Source: Malurus cyaneus samueli (lineage: Eukaryota; Chordata; Aves; Passeriformes; Maluridae). From it: a DNA stretch of 64,000 bases. Positions 24,701 to 35,938 of this stretch are shown here, in pieces. The position numbers and the translations under genes were made by a program. Each line of letters begins with the position of its first letter. Positions within the stretch are counted from its first letter, which is position 1. The notes under the pieces were generated by a model. That model was not told where the DNA came from, did no database searches, and saw only the letters and a list, made by a program, of their open reading frames with translations. Location: positions 9,624,696 through 9,688,695 of the forward strand of contig CM019228.1 in NCBI GenBank assembly GCA_009741485.1, in the 5' to 3' direction.

Positions 24701-27700
24701 AGTGCTGATTAACCGGCTATTTTTATCCTTCTGGATATTTTGGAGCCTAAACAGTGTCTAATGACACTTGGAGATTATTAAGCTCCAATAAACAGCAATA
24801 CCAGCCAAGAGTACTTTTCTCCTGGCTGGAAACCCTTTTTTGTGTCACTCATTCCTCCCTCTCAGCTTCCTCCCAAACCAAGAGATTGATCCAGTCCATA
24901 TCACCTCCATTAATATTCTTTTTCTGATTCCTTGATTTTCTTCACAAGCTGCACCAAAGCCAGCTGGAGCTCCAGGAGGTGAGACTGTCCTACCGGCAGC
25001 TGCAGGGCAAGGTGGAGGAGCTCAGCGACGAGAAAAGTCTCCAAAACCTCAACACAACCAGCACGTCCCTGCTCTCTGAGATAGAGCAGAGCATGGAGGC
25101 AGAGGAGCTGGAGCAAGAACGAGAACAGGTATTTGCCCTACAGCTCTTGGGGAAGCCCACAGGCTTCTGTGACCAGTCCCAGAGCAAAAGGGAGTTTAAT
25201 GCATTTGATCTGGATTTGGAGCTGAACCAAGGGCCAGCAAATTGGGATTGGGGTCTAGCATCAACACCTGTTTGACCATATGAAAGTAAAGCTCTGCATC
25301 CATTTCAAAACCAACATGGCAAATATTTGTAAGGGCTGGCAACCACACAGTTCACTTTGGCATGGAAGGAGGATCCCCATGGCCTCGATGGTAATGCCAG
25401 GCTCTCTTGTTCCAGCTGAGGCTGCAGCTCTGGGAAGCGTATTGCCAAGTGCGGTACCTGTGCTCCCACCTGCGGGGCAACGACAGCGCCGACTCGGCCG
25501 TGTCCACAGACTCCTCCATGGACGAGTCCTCAGAAACCTCATCAGCCAAAGATGTCCCAGCCGGGAGCCTGCGGGCAGCTCTCAGTGAGCTCAAGAGACT
25601 GATACAAAACGTGCTGGACGGGGCAGACTCCACGGTAAGTTGGTGGCACAGAGAGGCCTTGGCTTGTGCATGTCCCCTGGCCCAGAGCTTGCTGCAGGTT
25701 CTGCTGGATCGTGAAGTCCCTGATCTCCAAGAAAACCTCAGTGGTCCACAGAGATGGGCAGTCATTGTCCACTCCTTGTGTCTCAAATGGTCAGCCAAGA
25801 GCCAAGCACATGGGGTTTCAGACTGCAGTGGTCAGACCACCTAAAGTTTCAAGCTCATACAACCACTGTTGGCTTGGGAGTCATTCTGGCAAATTAATAA
25901 AAGTAGGCTTACTTTGAGATTTTCAGTAAGTTAGAGTTTCAGTGTGAAAATATTGCAGATTGCCTTACACATCACAGTTCAGTTATTCCCTTTGGGATTT
26001 TCCTAATATTGCTTTATGAGCAATAGTATCATGGAAACATCATAACCCCTATGTCAGGAGTTTCTGCCCCTGTAAATTGTGATTGGCTATAAATGTCTTG
26101 GCAGGAGCTGCCAAAATCAAACCCATGACTGGTGAAGGGTTTTGCTGGCACAAGATGATGACTGTAGGATGTGGTCCCCGGGCTGCTGGACAGGAGGGGA
26201 TAGCAACAAGGGATCGCTCAGCATCCACAGGAGAGCAGAATTACAACAAAACACCTCACTTTTTGCAGTGGCTCAAATCAGGCCTGTTCCCATCCCGACA
26301 AGCTGGTTGCATTGCCATTATGACTTGCCTAGGGTGCTGTGGTGAGAAAAACAGTGCAGCCCCTGCAGGGGGCTGTGAGGGAGTACTCACCCTCCTCATT
26401 TAGGTACCCATAGGCTGAGTGTAGAGATTAAGTTTTATTGTAGAGAGTCCTGTAAAAGGTCCACAGAGACTGTTTCCACTTGGGCTGCCAAATGGGCAGT
26501 AGGTCTCTGTAAATTTGGTTTATGCCAAGGTCTGCATGCTCTTTGCATCACATGTAGAAGCACTACCCTTGGTTGAGCACATTTCCACTGTGGATGTATA
26601 TGGGAACACAAAACTCTACCAAAGAGACATTCCCATTTTCTTCTTGCTTGTATAGCACGCTCATCCAAACTGGTATCAAATTAATGCAATTGCCTTTTTT
26701 AAAGTGAAATCTGAGCAAGAGATTTCTCTCCCGCTCTCAGAGCTCTCGGCGAAGCGACGACGACACCTTAGAGGAACAGATCAGGAGAACAAGTGAGGAT
26801 TCGCGAGCCCTGAGGGAGTTAATGGAGGGAGAACGGGGCAAACTGAGGCAGAGTTTGGAGGAGCTGCAGCGACTGCACAGCCAGGTTAGCAACTCCCACA
26901 CTTTACACGTGGTCTTGTAACACCAGTATTCATCTTCCAAGACATGCCTTCCATCAAAGAGACCAACATGATAAATAACCCAGGAGGATTTAGGCCAAAA
27001 TCAGATATGGTTGGATGAGGGAGACTTTGTTAAATGAAATGCAGAGGATTTAAGCATTTAGGATGAGAGTTTTTGATTAATTGTCTGGGGCCCATCCGAA
27101 GCATCATCTTAAGCAGCCAGACTTACTTTAAACATTTCCCAATCCACGTTTTAGCCAATCTGCGTTGCTTAAGTTCTTCTCAGCAGAAGACCCCAAAGTT
27201 CAAAACTGCATGATATGGGATATTGGAAACCCAAAGGTATCCAGGCTGACCTGAATTGCTGCACTGAGCCCTTGTGAAGGGTGTGTTCACCATGGATATA
27301 AAAGTGCTGCTGTGCTGTGCATGGAGCAGGGCTGGAGCCCTTCCACAGCAGCATCACAAAACCCTCAGAAATGCACACCCAGAGACTCCTAATCATGGTT
27401 AGCCTGGCACCAGGCAGCAGTCCAGGGCCAACAGGGACCAGCTGAGGCAAGGAATGATCCAAGCCCTGACACTAACTCCACACTCAAAGCACAGAGTCCC
27501 ATTGCATCAGTAGGTGCAGCATTGTCTGTGTGTGAGGCCCTATGCCCAGAGCAGCAAATGGAGACAGGCATTCAAAGAGATGCTTGGCAATCCTTGTCTC
27601 TATGGGACAAGATTCCAAATGGAGGGGATCTGGAGGCTGCATCAGAAGCAGCAGCAGCAACTGCACTGAAGCAAGGAATGGGATTAGTGTTCTTGGCTGG

Positions 27701-30700
27701 TCTTCCCTGTGTCTGCTTTTAGGGGTCCCTGACTACCAAAACTCTGAATATTTAGTGGGCAAAATATTGCTGTTCTATTTTCATCTCATACCTCTGTGTG
27801 ATACAGAGAAAGATAGGGCATAGCTACAAATGCAGCAGCCATTACTCTCAGGGAAGCACTCCAGCCTCCCACAGCCAGTACATGTCTCCCACAGCTTTTG
27901 CCTGTTACCCAGCTTCACATTTCCTCCAGGTTAATAATTATTCTCACCTCCTATTGAAGAGGCAACATCGTCTTCTCTTCAGTGCTACAGAAAATGGATG
28001 CACATGGAAATCTGGTCCACCCGGGGGAAGCAGTGCTCTGCTGCCTCTTCATCCCTCTGTTCTGGCACTGCTATTGATACAGTTGAAGGGAAGCTTCTTC
28101 TAAATGGGACCTTGTAGCATCACACACATTCATTGCTCCTGCCCCAGAGCACAATGAGCAGGTGGAGACAGAAGTCACCCCCACCCCCATCTGTCTACAC
28201 TGAGGAGCTATTTCACACCTTCTGCCTGTTTGTTTCCTGCCATTCTTACCTGAAGCACAGACAGAACCAATTAAAATCCCAAACCTATCCCCAAATATCA
28301 TGTTTTGGGCCTCTGGATCCTCTGTCCCCTGAGATTTCTGTGGAAGTGCTCTGCACCTTTCACATCACCCCACCACCACTGCTCTCAGTCCCATCACTGC
28401 TCCAAGGTGCCCCCCATATGGGACTGAGGGAGGGCATAGCTCCCCAATTCCCTTGCAGCCCCAGCACAGCTCCCCAGTCCCATGGCAGCCCCAGCACAGC
28501 TCCCCAGTCCCATGGCAGCCCCAGCACAGCTCCCCAGTTCCATGGCAGCCCCAGCACAGCTCCCGAATCTGCTGGCAGCACGTGGGGAGTCTCTGCGCAG
28601 ACAGGGTGCATTCACACCCTCCTCCCCCCGCCCAGCCGTGCCATGCTAACAGCAGATCTTCCCACGCCGGGGATGTGATGAGCCCTTTTTGACTGTCTGC
28701 CCTCTATTTAAAGATTTCTTTGAACATTCAAGCACTACTGAGCTGCATTTAGAGGCAGGAGGTGGGTCAAACACTGGAAGGGTTTCCAGGTGGTGGAGTA
28801 GCGTAACAGAGCATGTATGTGCCCTAGACAAAGAAATGAAATGTGTATGAAATATTGTGAAGCTGTGCTAATGCAATCCTTGCATGATTTCACACCCTAT
28901 TAACTCTCTCTGCACAGGACCAAAGCGATAGATCATTTCTCAGACTATTTAAGACTCCACACATATTTTAAAGTCTAATTAAAATTGTAAGATGTGCCAG
29001 TAACACCTTCCATGGCATCAAAGGGAATTTTCACATCCTTTGTCTACAGCTTCATATTACTTCAGGAGATGTAATGGTCCCTTCAAAAAATCTTACATTA
29101 TGGTAAATTATTAGCAATAATTTAACTCTGGAAAGATCAGAGTTACAACAGGCAGGCTCAGAAGATGAGTGCACAAGACAAACTGCTTGGAGAGGGGCGA
29201 TATTTCAGCACTGATGCCACAGTGACAGCAAAGTCAGAGGCAGGTCCTGCCCTGCACAGCTTTCAGTGCTGTTACTGAGGCCTTCCTGGTGACACATCTT
29301 GCTCAGGCCAGCATTGTAAGGCACGGCAGGACATTTCATGGAGGGTTTCACCAGCACTAGCAGCCCCCTCCCAGCAGACACAGCGTCTCCTATGACCAGG
29401 GGATCTCTCAACCTTCCACGTTGACCCGTGTGGCTTTTCCCCCCAGAGACACTTGTGCGTTTTCCTGAGCAGCCCTGGGTTTCACAGCTTCCCTCTGCCC
29501 ACAGGTGACGCTGCTGAGTGTGGAGATGACGACGCTGAAGGAGGAGCGGGACCGGCTGCGCGGCGCTGCCGAGGACAAGGAGGCGAGCGAGCGGCTCCTG
29601 CAGGCCATCAGGGACCGCGACGAGGCCATCGCCAAGTGAGTGGCACCAGCTTCCAGAGCCAGGCGGGGTCGGCAATGTGGAGTGCCCTGGCAGGAGATAT
29701 CTCTGGAGTGGGTTTCTCCTCTCCACAGCAGCTGTGACAAAGTGATGCCTTGGCTTTGCTAGCATTGAGAAATGCTGTCAGGAGCTTGGGAACATGGCAG
29801 GAGATGCTAAAGGCAGAGCTGCCACATGGCTGGATTTGGGACATTTAGGTGGATTCTGTGAGCAATGTTTGTGCCATCCCTAGTGCTGGTGTGAGTCACA
29901 GCAAGGAGGAGAGGACTTCAGAGAGATAGCTGGAAAGACTAAGTGTGCCCTATTTGTCTTATTTTTCTTCTTTTGCTCTTCCAGACACACAATCCTGCTT
30001 TTCTGACAATCTCCATTACAGCCTCCATGGGCTGCTTCCCTAAACCATTTCTCTGGTCACTTCCTCTCCATTGCAAGTCTTTCTTGCATCTCCAGCCCCG
30101 TAATTCCCTGTTTCTCCTTTTGGGATTCTCCCACCAGTGTGGCTCTTTATTTTGTCCATCCTCCTTACAGATCTGTGCACTTCTGCTCCCTGATATTCCA
30201 ATCCCCCCTTCCCCAGCTCTGTCCTTGGTCTTGCCAAAATGCCCTGAGTGCTCTTTGCCCAGAGAGGGGCAGACACTTTACCCCTCTGTGCTCTGCTAGA
30301 AAGGATTCATCTGATAATCCCTTCAACAAGCAGGTGGACCAGGGCACCACCAGTCCAGCTTCTTAGGGAAAAGCCGAATACTCAAGCCCCGGGTAAGAGG
30401 AGGAGCAGGAGAGCGTTTCACCTCTGAGGCTGCAGCAGCTAAAGCAGCCTGCACCATCCTTCATTCCAAGTGGCTTGATTGTCCGTGCTGCCCTTGCTGG
30501 GATAGCAGGCTCCCAAATTCCCATCGCTATCCTCTGTAACACCTCCATCTGTTGGCAAGGATCAGGAGCATCCATCCCAGCTGTCTGCCGGGCGCGGGGA
30601 GGTGGTTCTGACATTCCCGGTGCATGTGGGATGCCGGCTCTGCCGTGGCTATGGCAACACGCTGCCGCTGCGATCAATCCCTCGAAACATCCGAGCAGCA

Positions 30701-33116
30701 GCGGGGAAGCGTCGCGACAAAAGGCTGTTTCAGGTGCCCAAACCACAGCCGGGAGTGGAAGGGCACAGCTTCTCCAGCCCACTGTGACCTTGCTGGACAA
30801 AGCACCAGTATCTGGGGCTGGCTGTCCTGCAGGAGAGGAGCCCCAGCAATGGGGCAGGGGTGAGAGCGGGGAATTAAGGAGCTGAAACCGGTAGCAAGTG
30901 AAAGCAGCCAAGAGCATCCTGTCACTGGAAGTGTAAACATCCCTCCCAGACTGAGTGGGCTGTTCTTTGCCTGGAGAGGCTCGTGATTTTCTTCCCACCT
31001 CACACCCCAAGGGTTAAGTCGCTTTTGTTGAACCCATCCCCCAAAAAGCCCTAACTCTGAACAGAAATAAAATCACTGCCCGAGGCAGACATCTGGCATG
31101 GAAATTTTTTGCTTGAAGCTAGAGTTTGGCAACATGGGAAGCAACAGGAAAATAGGATCCTTTCAGAGGAAGTGTTAACCAACCAATATCTGGAATATAA
31201 ACACAAATTCCCAAATTGCTCTTCTGCTGGGGAGCACAAGGGAACTATCAGGAGATAAGGAATTAGCTACAGTTAATAAGATGCAATTATTCTCTCAAAA
31301 GTGTTGCAAGGAAAGATGGTTCCCAGCATGTCATATTACAGTTCCCTATCACACAGCAGTTAATTGAAAACTTAAGCTTTGTGCTCACCTGTGTGCTCCC
31401 AGCATGGTGAGCAGCAGTTCCCAGCTTGGGCAGCTTAGGAAATTGCTCCATCCTAAAGGACAATTCCTTTCCACAAGCAGGGAGTTGCTGGAATATCTCA
31501 GCCACTGAGCACTCGAGGCTCTTTGGGTAACCTTGTCCATGGTATCACATGGCTACCAAATGCCTGGGAAGAAATGCAGGAGAGTTGCTCCCAAGGGCTG
31601 GGACAACTCCGCCAAAACTGGGAGCTTTCCTTAAAGCCTAACATTTAATTCAAACAATTTTAACAGTTTGTCGTTCTTAAAAAGTATATGCTGTGATAAG
31701 CTCTCTGCTTTAATTTCTTCCTTCAACCCAAGTCCCAAGTGAAAGCAGAGTTGTACCCTTTAAGGGGTTTGTTTGTTTTATATTACAATTTATTGATCAA
31801 GTGATCAGACACAGGTCATTTGATTTTTAGCACATACCATTTGTTCTCTATGCATTAGTAAACAGAAGAAAAAGAAAAAAATATTTGTATATAGATTCTG
31901 CCTTGTTTTAGATCTCCATTTTATTGGCAGATCTTGCACATTATCCAGGCACATTATTATCTTATACAGCAGTCTATCTGATTTTCTTCACAGTGTACTT
32001 ATCAGAAATCTGCTGGTTTTAAAGTAATTATGCCAAAAATTCTGTCCCACTCTTCAGATTAACAGGTTGTCCCAAATACAGCAGAGACAAACACCTCAGA
32101 ATGTGGGACTTGCCAGTGAAAGACATAAATTGTAGACTTGTGTAGATATGCTTAACTGTTTTTAAAAAGAAAAAGGGAAAGTGCCATGCCCCAATTTCTG
32201 TCCCTGCAGGAAGAACGCAGTGGAGGTGGAGCTGACCAAGTGCAAGATTGACATGATGTCCCTCAACAGCCAACTCCTGGATGCCATCCAGCAGAAGGTG
32301 AACCTCTCGCAGCAGCTGGAGGCCTGGCAGGTGAGCACCCTGGCAGGGCAGGGCAGGGCAGGGCCACCTATGGGTGACTGTCCCCCCTCTCTGTGGGTTT
32401 GCTGCATTCTCTGGCCATGTATTGGGGTGTCTGGGGGTGCTTGGGTTTGGCTCTGCAGGAGCCGGCGATGCCGTGGGCTCAGCTGAGCTCCCCTCCCTGC
32501 TCTGAGCCTTTCAGCCATGAGCTGTTAAAGCTACAGCTCCACAGCTCTCAATACTCATTTGAAATGGAGAAGCAGACTGTGCCTCCTGGCGAATGGGAAA
32601 GTGCATCTTGCTGTGCCCCAGGGTGGGGAGGGGTCCATGCAGGAGGCGTCCCTAGGCAGGCACAGCCTTGGGGACACGTGGGCACAGCACATCCATGCAT
32701 TTCCATAATGGAGCAGAAAGGTTGTGCTGTGCTGATTGTAGCTGCACTGCTTTCATCAACTCAGAAGATCTATCAAGAAGGAGAAGCTAAAATCCCAGTT
32801 CTTCACCAAGGTAAAAAAACAAAGCCATGGCAGTTCCACAGCTGCCCTGGAGACGCTCTGCTTGGGGCCAGTGGGGAAAACCCTTGTGAAGGCAGAGAGC
32901 CCTTGATAGCAGACAAAGCTGCCTCCTCCCAGAACCAGCACCAAGGGAAGGGCTATTTCACCAGTAAATAGAGCAGACTCAAGAGAAAAGGTCTGTGCCA
33001 TTTATAGTGATTTGTTGCAGACCATGCAAGACCCCAGCTCTACTAACAACCAGCCTGACCAGTAGAAACCTTTCCCAAACAACCTCGCTCCTGTTTCAAC
33101 TCCACGTGTTTTCGTT

Positions 33117-33149
<33 letters not shown>

Positions 33150-35938
33150 CCCTTTTCTTCTCTTCTTTTTCCTGCTTACAGTTTGCTTCCTCAGGGCTTT
33201 TTACTATCTGGCTCCTTTGGTTTCTGATCTAGTGGCCTTTCTCAGTTCCTGTACCAACAGCTTTAGTCGTACACCCCTCCTGCCTTTGAGGTGAGCTCCC
33301 CACACCCATTGTCCCCTCTCCATCTGCTGCCACCATCACCCCCATCCTTCTCTGCCCTCACCACCATCTAGCAAGAGGGGTCTGTGGGGTCTCCATCACC
33401 CACCAATATTCCACACACACCCCCCATCCCAGCACCAGGCCAGAGGCACATCCTGTACCCCCTGGTGAGGCTTTACCAGGGCACCACGGGGAAAGCCAGG
33501 CTGAAGTGCACATGTTGTCAACCCTCTATGTTCACATATTTAGTATCTGGAAAGCTTCTTGGAAAATAGACTGGGATTTTACTTCTCAGCCTGATTGTCT
33601 AGTAAAGTGACACTGAGTTCTCTGCATAGGAGCTGTCTGGATCCGAGTTCAGTCTGGATGGGTGGTATAAACTGAGATCTGCTTAGTGCTAGAATAAACC
33701 CAGCTTAGGGTTTAAGTGCAGGCCCTGTTGCAGTAAAACAGCAACCCCAGACCTGTTCCCATCAGCTCCCTGAACTGAGGCTCAGACCCACCTCATGGCA
33801 GTGAGTTGTCTCCAACATTCTGGCCTGAGATGTTACTACACAGCAGTGGAATAGTTTCCAACCACCTCCTGTGCCCTGAACAGCAGCTCAGCCACAGAGG
33901 CACAAAACAAATCAGGTTATTTCTGTATTTTGGGGACTGTTCTGCGAAGGAGAATGTTTCTGATAAAATAGGATAAGAGTCTCTGCTTTAGCTGGGCATA
34001 ATTGGAGCCTTTAATCTGGTAACATTTTGCTCTTGCACGCTTCTAGTCTGCATTTCACCAAGAGCCGTCAACAAGATTACAGTGCTCTGTAAGGACACAA
34101 TCATACAGGCTTTAAAATAGGACTTGAGCAAAAAAAACCTGCACAGCCAAATGCTTTGCTATCAGATTCACACGTCCAACAGACAGGGACCCAATGCAGT
34201 GCACTCTCAATAGTGCATACTGTATTTTTATATATATAGAATACTTTTGTGTGTATATATATAAAAAATATACATATAAATCATACTCATCCCTTGTGTG
34301 GTTGATCAAGGACACAGATCTGTCATGCAGGAGCCTGGGTACCTACTTCATTTACCAGAAGAGGTGCCTTCAAGATTCAAGTGCTGTACATTTTCACGTG
34401 GCAGCTTCAGCTCTGGAAACCTGTCTCACTGATACTTCATACTGGTGTTCACCTCAACCTCTTCAACCCTCCCTCTGACTTTCCTCTCTCCAGCCCTGCT
34501 CTAAAATGACCCAAAGCCTCCCCAGTCTGTGTAGCTCTGCACCTTCTTGCTCCCCCAGGGGAGGTCCCCATACTAAATTCAGGTCCAGGTCACGGCTATC
34601 AATCCTTTTCCCTCCAGAAAATGCTGCAACAAGAGATTAGCCATTGTTAAATTTCCAGTCCCAGCTGACTGATTTGATTCCAATACAGGATAGCTGGAGC
34701 ACGTGCTGGGCAATGGCAGCATCTTCCCTTCTGTCCTGGAGCTGCCATCATGGGCTGCCCCTCATCAGGTGCTGCATGAACAGCGCTTCCACCACTCCAG
34801 CCCATTCAGAATATTGTTGTAATCACCAAACAGTGTCCTCAGCCCTAATCAAAGACCAAACCACTGGAGAGCAGTCGATTCCTCTGGTGGAGCTTTGTTT
34901 GTATACACACATTTTCACTAAGCTTCAGTTTAAATATGCAATTATAGCAGAAGCAATGGATCTGAAAGTTCAAAATCTGTAAAATCGATAGCCAGGTTTT
35001 CAAGGAACTTCTTAGCACATCATTAGTGGCAACAGATCTGACTAATTATTTTGTACAAAGCAGCTTCACTGTGGTGCAAACATGGGTGCAACCAGAGTGT
35101 TTCTGGTACATCTGAAAAGCCACAGTTCATGTTGAGCTGTTGGTCAGAGCTCTGCTGGCTCTGGGGGAAGGAGGGGTCTAAGGGACGAGCTCAGTTCTCA
35201 GTGGTGGGGCTGGTGCAAAGCCTGGGAGGGATCTGGTGAGCCCACATCTGCCCCAGTCCCTCAGCAGCCTCCCCAAAGGAGCCCCAGTGACAGTGGCCAT
35301 GCAGCAGCTCTGCCCCCCGACTGTCCACGTGCTGTGCACACAGACCTGCTCAACACAGACCTCCGTCCTTCTTCTGCCCTTTGCTTTCAGCCACATTTGT
35401 CCTTATTTATTTCTCCCCAAAACGGGACATCTGCAAGCTGCAGACAGCAGAGAAACATAGCTTAGGGGTGGCAGAGTCCCAAGCAGGCACAGTGCTCCTG
35501 TGCGAGACCACTTGAGCCATTTATCCCTCAGAATTGGGTGATTGATCTTCCCGGAGCCCTAAAAGCCTCGTGGCAGCTGAGCCTGCTGTCGGGTGGGGAC
35601 ACAGCCCCATCCCCACTGCCGTCATCCCTGCTCCATCTCATCACTGCACGTTTCATATCCATTTCAGCCACCCCCAGCGCCAGCTCCCATTGAGCATCAG
35701 CTGCCACTAACGGCCCTGTCCTCTCCCTCTGCTGCAGGATGACATGCACAGGGTCATTGACCAGCAGCTGATGGACAAACACCCGAAGGAATGGAGCCAG
35801 CTTGCTTATTCCTTCTCCAGTGGCTCCGGCGCCAAGCGGAGTGCCAGACCCTCCCCCGCGTTCAGGCCGGAGCAGCAGGGGGACGAGCCCGCCGGGGCCG
35901 AAGGAAACCGTCTCTTTTCCTTTTTCAAGAAAAATTAA
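21613..35938 (+). CDS. BICDL1: BICDL1 (BICD family-like cargo adapter 1, BICDR-1), 5'-partial, eight exons
   Basis: Joined exons 21613-21729, 23840-23986, 24949-25128, 25416-25634, 26741-26884, 29505-29635, 32210-32330 and 35738-35938 give 419 residues plus a stop with no frame break. The product is almost wholly coiled coil, rich in E/L/Q/R heptads, and matches BICDR-1 as I know it, including AYCQVRYLCSHLRGNDS, the KNAVEVELTKCK block and the LFSFFKK tail. Known role: an adaptor that recruits dynein-dynactin (and KIF1C) to Rab6 secretory vesicles and controls neurite outgrowth. The SLLSEIEQS stretch (nt 25066-25092) fits the Spindly motif that contacts the dynactin pointed end. The N-terminal part, with the CC1 box that binds dynein light intermediate chain, is missing because its exon(s) lie left of position 1; the first exon here begins mid-coil in phase 0. 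The neighbouring RAB35 and GCN1 support the orthology. All introns are GT-AG. Confidence 0.95.
21730..23839 (+). other. BICDL1: BICDL1 intron a-b
   Basis: GT-AG intron of 2.1 kb. It contains a duplicated ACCATGCATGCC at about 22455-22482 and a 20-bp minisatellite at 23331-23450. No nested gene is seen. Confidence 0.85.
23331..23450. repeat. 20-bp minisatellite, about 5-6 copies
   Basis: Head-to-tail units of exactly 20 nt (type CACTGGCTCACCCTGGATCC) begin at 23331, 23351, 23371, 23391 and 23411. A degenerate sixth unit begins at 23431. Units differ by one to three bases. Confidence 0.95.
23840..23986 (+). CDS. BICDL1: BICDL1 coding exon b (49 aa)
   Basis: The acceptor is ccctgcag|atc and the donor is ctgcag|gtgagg; phase 0 at both ends. 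It encodes IKMLTDRKRELEHRL through ERQSHDKDLQ, a continuous heptad coiled coil that joins exon a (SLQAE-IKML) as in the mammalian protein. Confidence 0.94.
23987..24948 (+). other. BICDL1: BICDL1 intron b-c
   Basis: GT-AG intron of 962 nt, A/T-rich in its second half. No feature is recognised beyond the splice sites. Confidence 0.85.
24949..25128 (+). CDS. BICDL1: BICDL1 coding exon c (60 aa, Spindly motif)
   Basis: The acceptor is cttcacaag|ctg and the donor is gaacag|gtattt; phase 0 at both ends. It encodes LHQSQLELQEVRLSYRQLQ, then a polar break (NLNTTSTS), then LLSEIEQSMEAEELEQEREQ. LLSEIE matches the L-hydrophobic-x-E Spindly motif shared by dynein activating adaptors, placed after the first long coiled coil as the family requires. 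Confidence 0.94.
25416..25634 (+). CDS. BICDL1: BICDL1 coding exon d (73 aa)
   Basis: The acceptor is ttccag|ctg and the donor is tccacg|gtaagt; phase 0 at both ends. It encodes LRLQLWEAYCQVRYLCSH, then a Ser/Asp/Glu-rich linker (NDSADSAVSTDSSMDESSE) that breaks the coiled coil, then SLRAALSELKRLIQNVLDG. The acidic-serine linker is a hallmark of BICDR-1 and is nearly unchanged from human, unlike the surrounding intron. The intron before it is only 287 nt. Confidence 0.95.
25635..26740 (+). other. BICDL1: BICDL1 intron d-e
   Basis: GT-AG intron of 1.1 kb with no repeats or genes recognised. The pyrimidine tract before 26741 is strong (ttctctcccgctctcag). Confidence 0.85.
26741..26884 (+). CDS. 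BICDL1: BICDL1 coding exon e (48 aa)
   Basis: The acceptor is cgctctcag|agc; the donor is cag|gttagc, weaker than the other donors in this gene because position +3 is T. Phase is 0 at both ends. It encodes SSRRSDDDTLEEQIRRTSED through LEELQRLHSQ, which opens the second coiled coil. At 144 nt it could be skipped in frame, so the weak donor makes alternative splicing plausible (inference). Confidence 0.92.
26885..29504 (+). other. BICDL1: BICDL1 intron e-f
   Basis: GT-AG intron of 2.6 kb. It contains the 30-bp minisatellite at 28441-28580. Nothing else is recognised. Confidence 0.85.
28441..28580. repeat. 30-bp minisatellite, about 4.7 copies
   Basis: Units of 30 nt start at 28441, 28471, 28501 and 28531 with a partial unit at 28561. 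Internal units are nearly identical (TCCCCAGTCCCATGGCAGCC then CCAGCACAGC). Because 30 is a multiple of three, open frames run through it on both strands (a QPQHSSPVPW decapeptide on +). These are artefacts of the repeat, not evidence of a gene. Confidence 0.96.
29505..29635 (+). CDS. BICDL1: BICDL1 coding exon f
   Basis: The acceptor is gcccacag|gtg and the donor is gccaa|gtgagt. It starts in phase 0 and ends after two bases of a lysine codon, completed by the next exon. It encodes VTLLSVEMTTLKEERDRL through AIRDRDEAIAK, part of the C-terminal coiled coil that binds Rab6 in this family. Confidence 0.93.
29636..32209 (+). other. BICDL1: BICDL1 intron f-g
   Basis: GT-AG intron of 2.6 kb. It contains the CpG/X-box block at 30580-30730. 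The stretch from 31.6 kb to the acceptor is A/T-rich with no gene seen. Confidence 0.85.
30580..30730. promoter_or_regulatory. CpG-rich block with X-box in BICDL1 intron (exons f-g)
   Basis: About 15 CpGs fall in 140 nt, with an X-box-like GTGGCTATGGCAAC at 30645-30658 (12 of 14 consensus positions). It has the same architecture as the 6.4 kb block. No splice sites or known coding sequence are recognised in it. A regulatory role is inferred. Confidence 0.45.
32210..32330 (+). CDS. BICDL1: BICDL1 coding exon g
   Basis: The acceptor is ccctgcag|g and the donor is tggcag|gtgagc. The first base completes the split lysine codon from the previous exon; the exon ends in phase 0. It encodes KNAVEVELTKCKIDMMSLN through VNLSQQLEAWQ, the most conserved block of BICD-related C-terminal coiled coils and the presumed Rab-binding region. 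Confidence 0.95.
32331..35737 (+). other. BICDL1: BICDL1 intron g-h
   Basis: GT-AG intron of 3.4 kb. It holds a GGCAG tandem at about 32340-32362, a candidate cryptic exon at 32765-32810, a (TC)12 plus T tract at 33117-33149 and a TA/TG-rich patch at about 34220-34280. No nested gene is recognised. Confidence 0.85.
33117..33149. repeat. (TC)12 microsatellite with T9 tail
   Basis: Uninterrupted TC dinucleotides at 33117-33140 are followed by a T homopolymer. It lies inside the last BICDL1 intron. Confidence 0.95.
35738..35938 (+). CDS. BICDL1: BICDL1 terminal coding exon h (66 aa and TAA)
   Basis: The acceptor is ctgctgcag|gat; the stop TAA is at 35936-35938. It encodes DDMHRVIDQQLMDKHPKEW, then a poorly conserved Ser/Ala/Arg/Pro-rich linker, and ends in LFSFFKKN. 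The hydrophobic-basic end corresponds to the LFSFFRKI end of mammalian BICDR-1. The linker is longer and more basic than I recall for human. Confidence 0.93.
   Translation, partial: DDMHRVIDQQLMDKHPKEWSQLAYSFSSGSGAKRSARPSPAFRPEQQGDEPAGAEGNRLFSFFKKN

Noticed and set aside
30363..31010. 215-codon minus-strand frame in BICDL1 intron f-g
   Set aside because: It lies over the CpG-rich block, with an opposing 136-codon frame on +; no recognisable protein and no clear splice context, so read as compositional.
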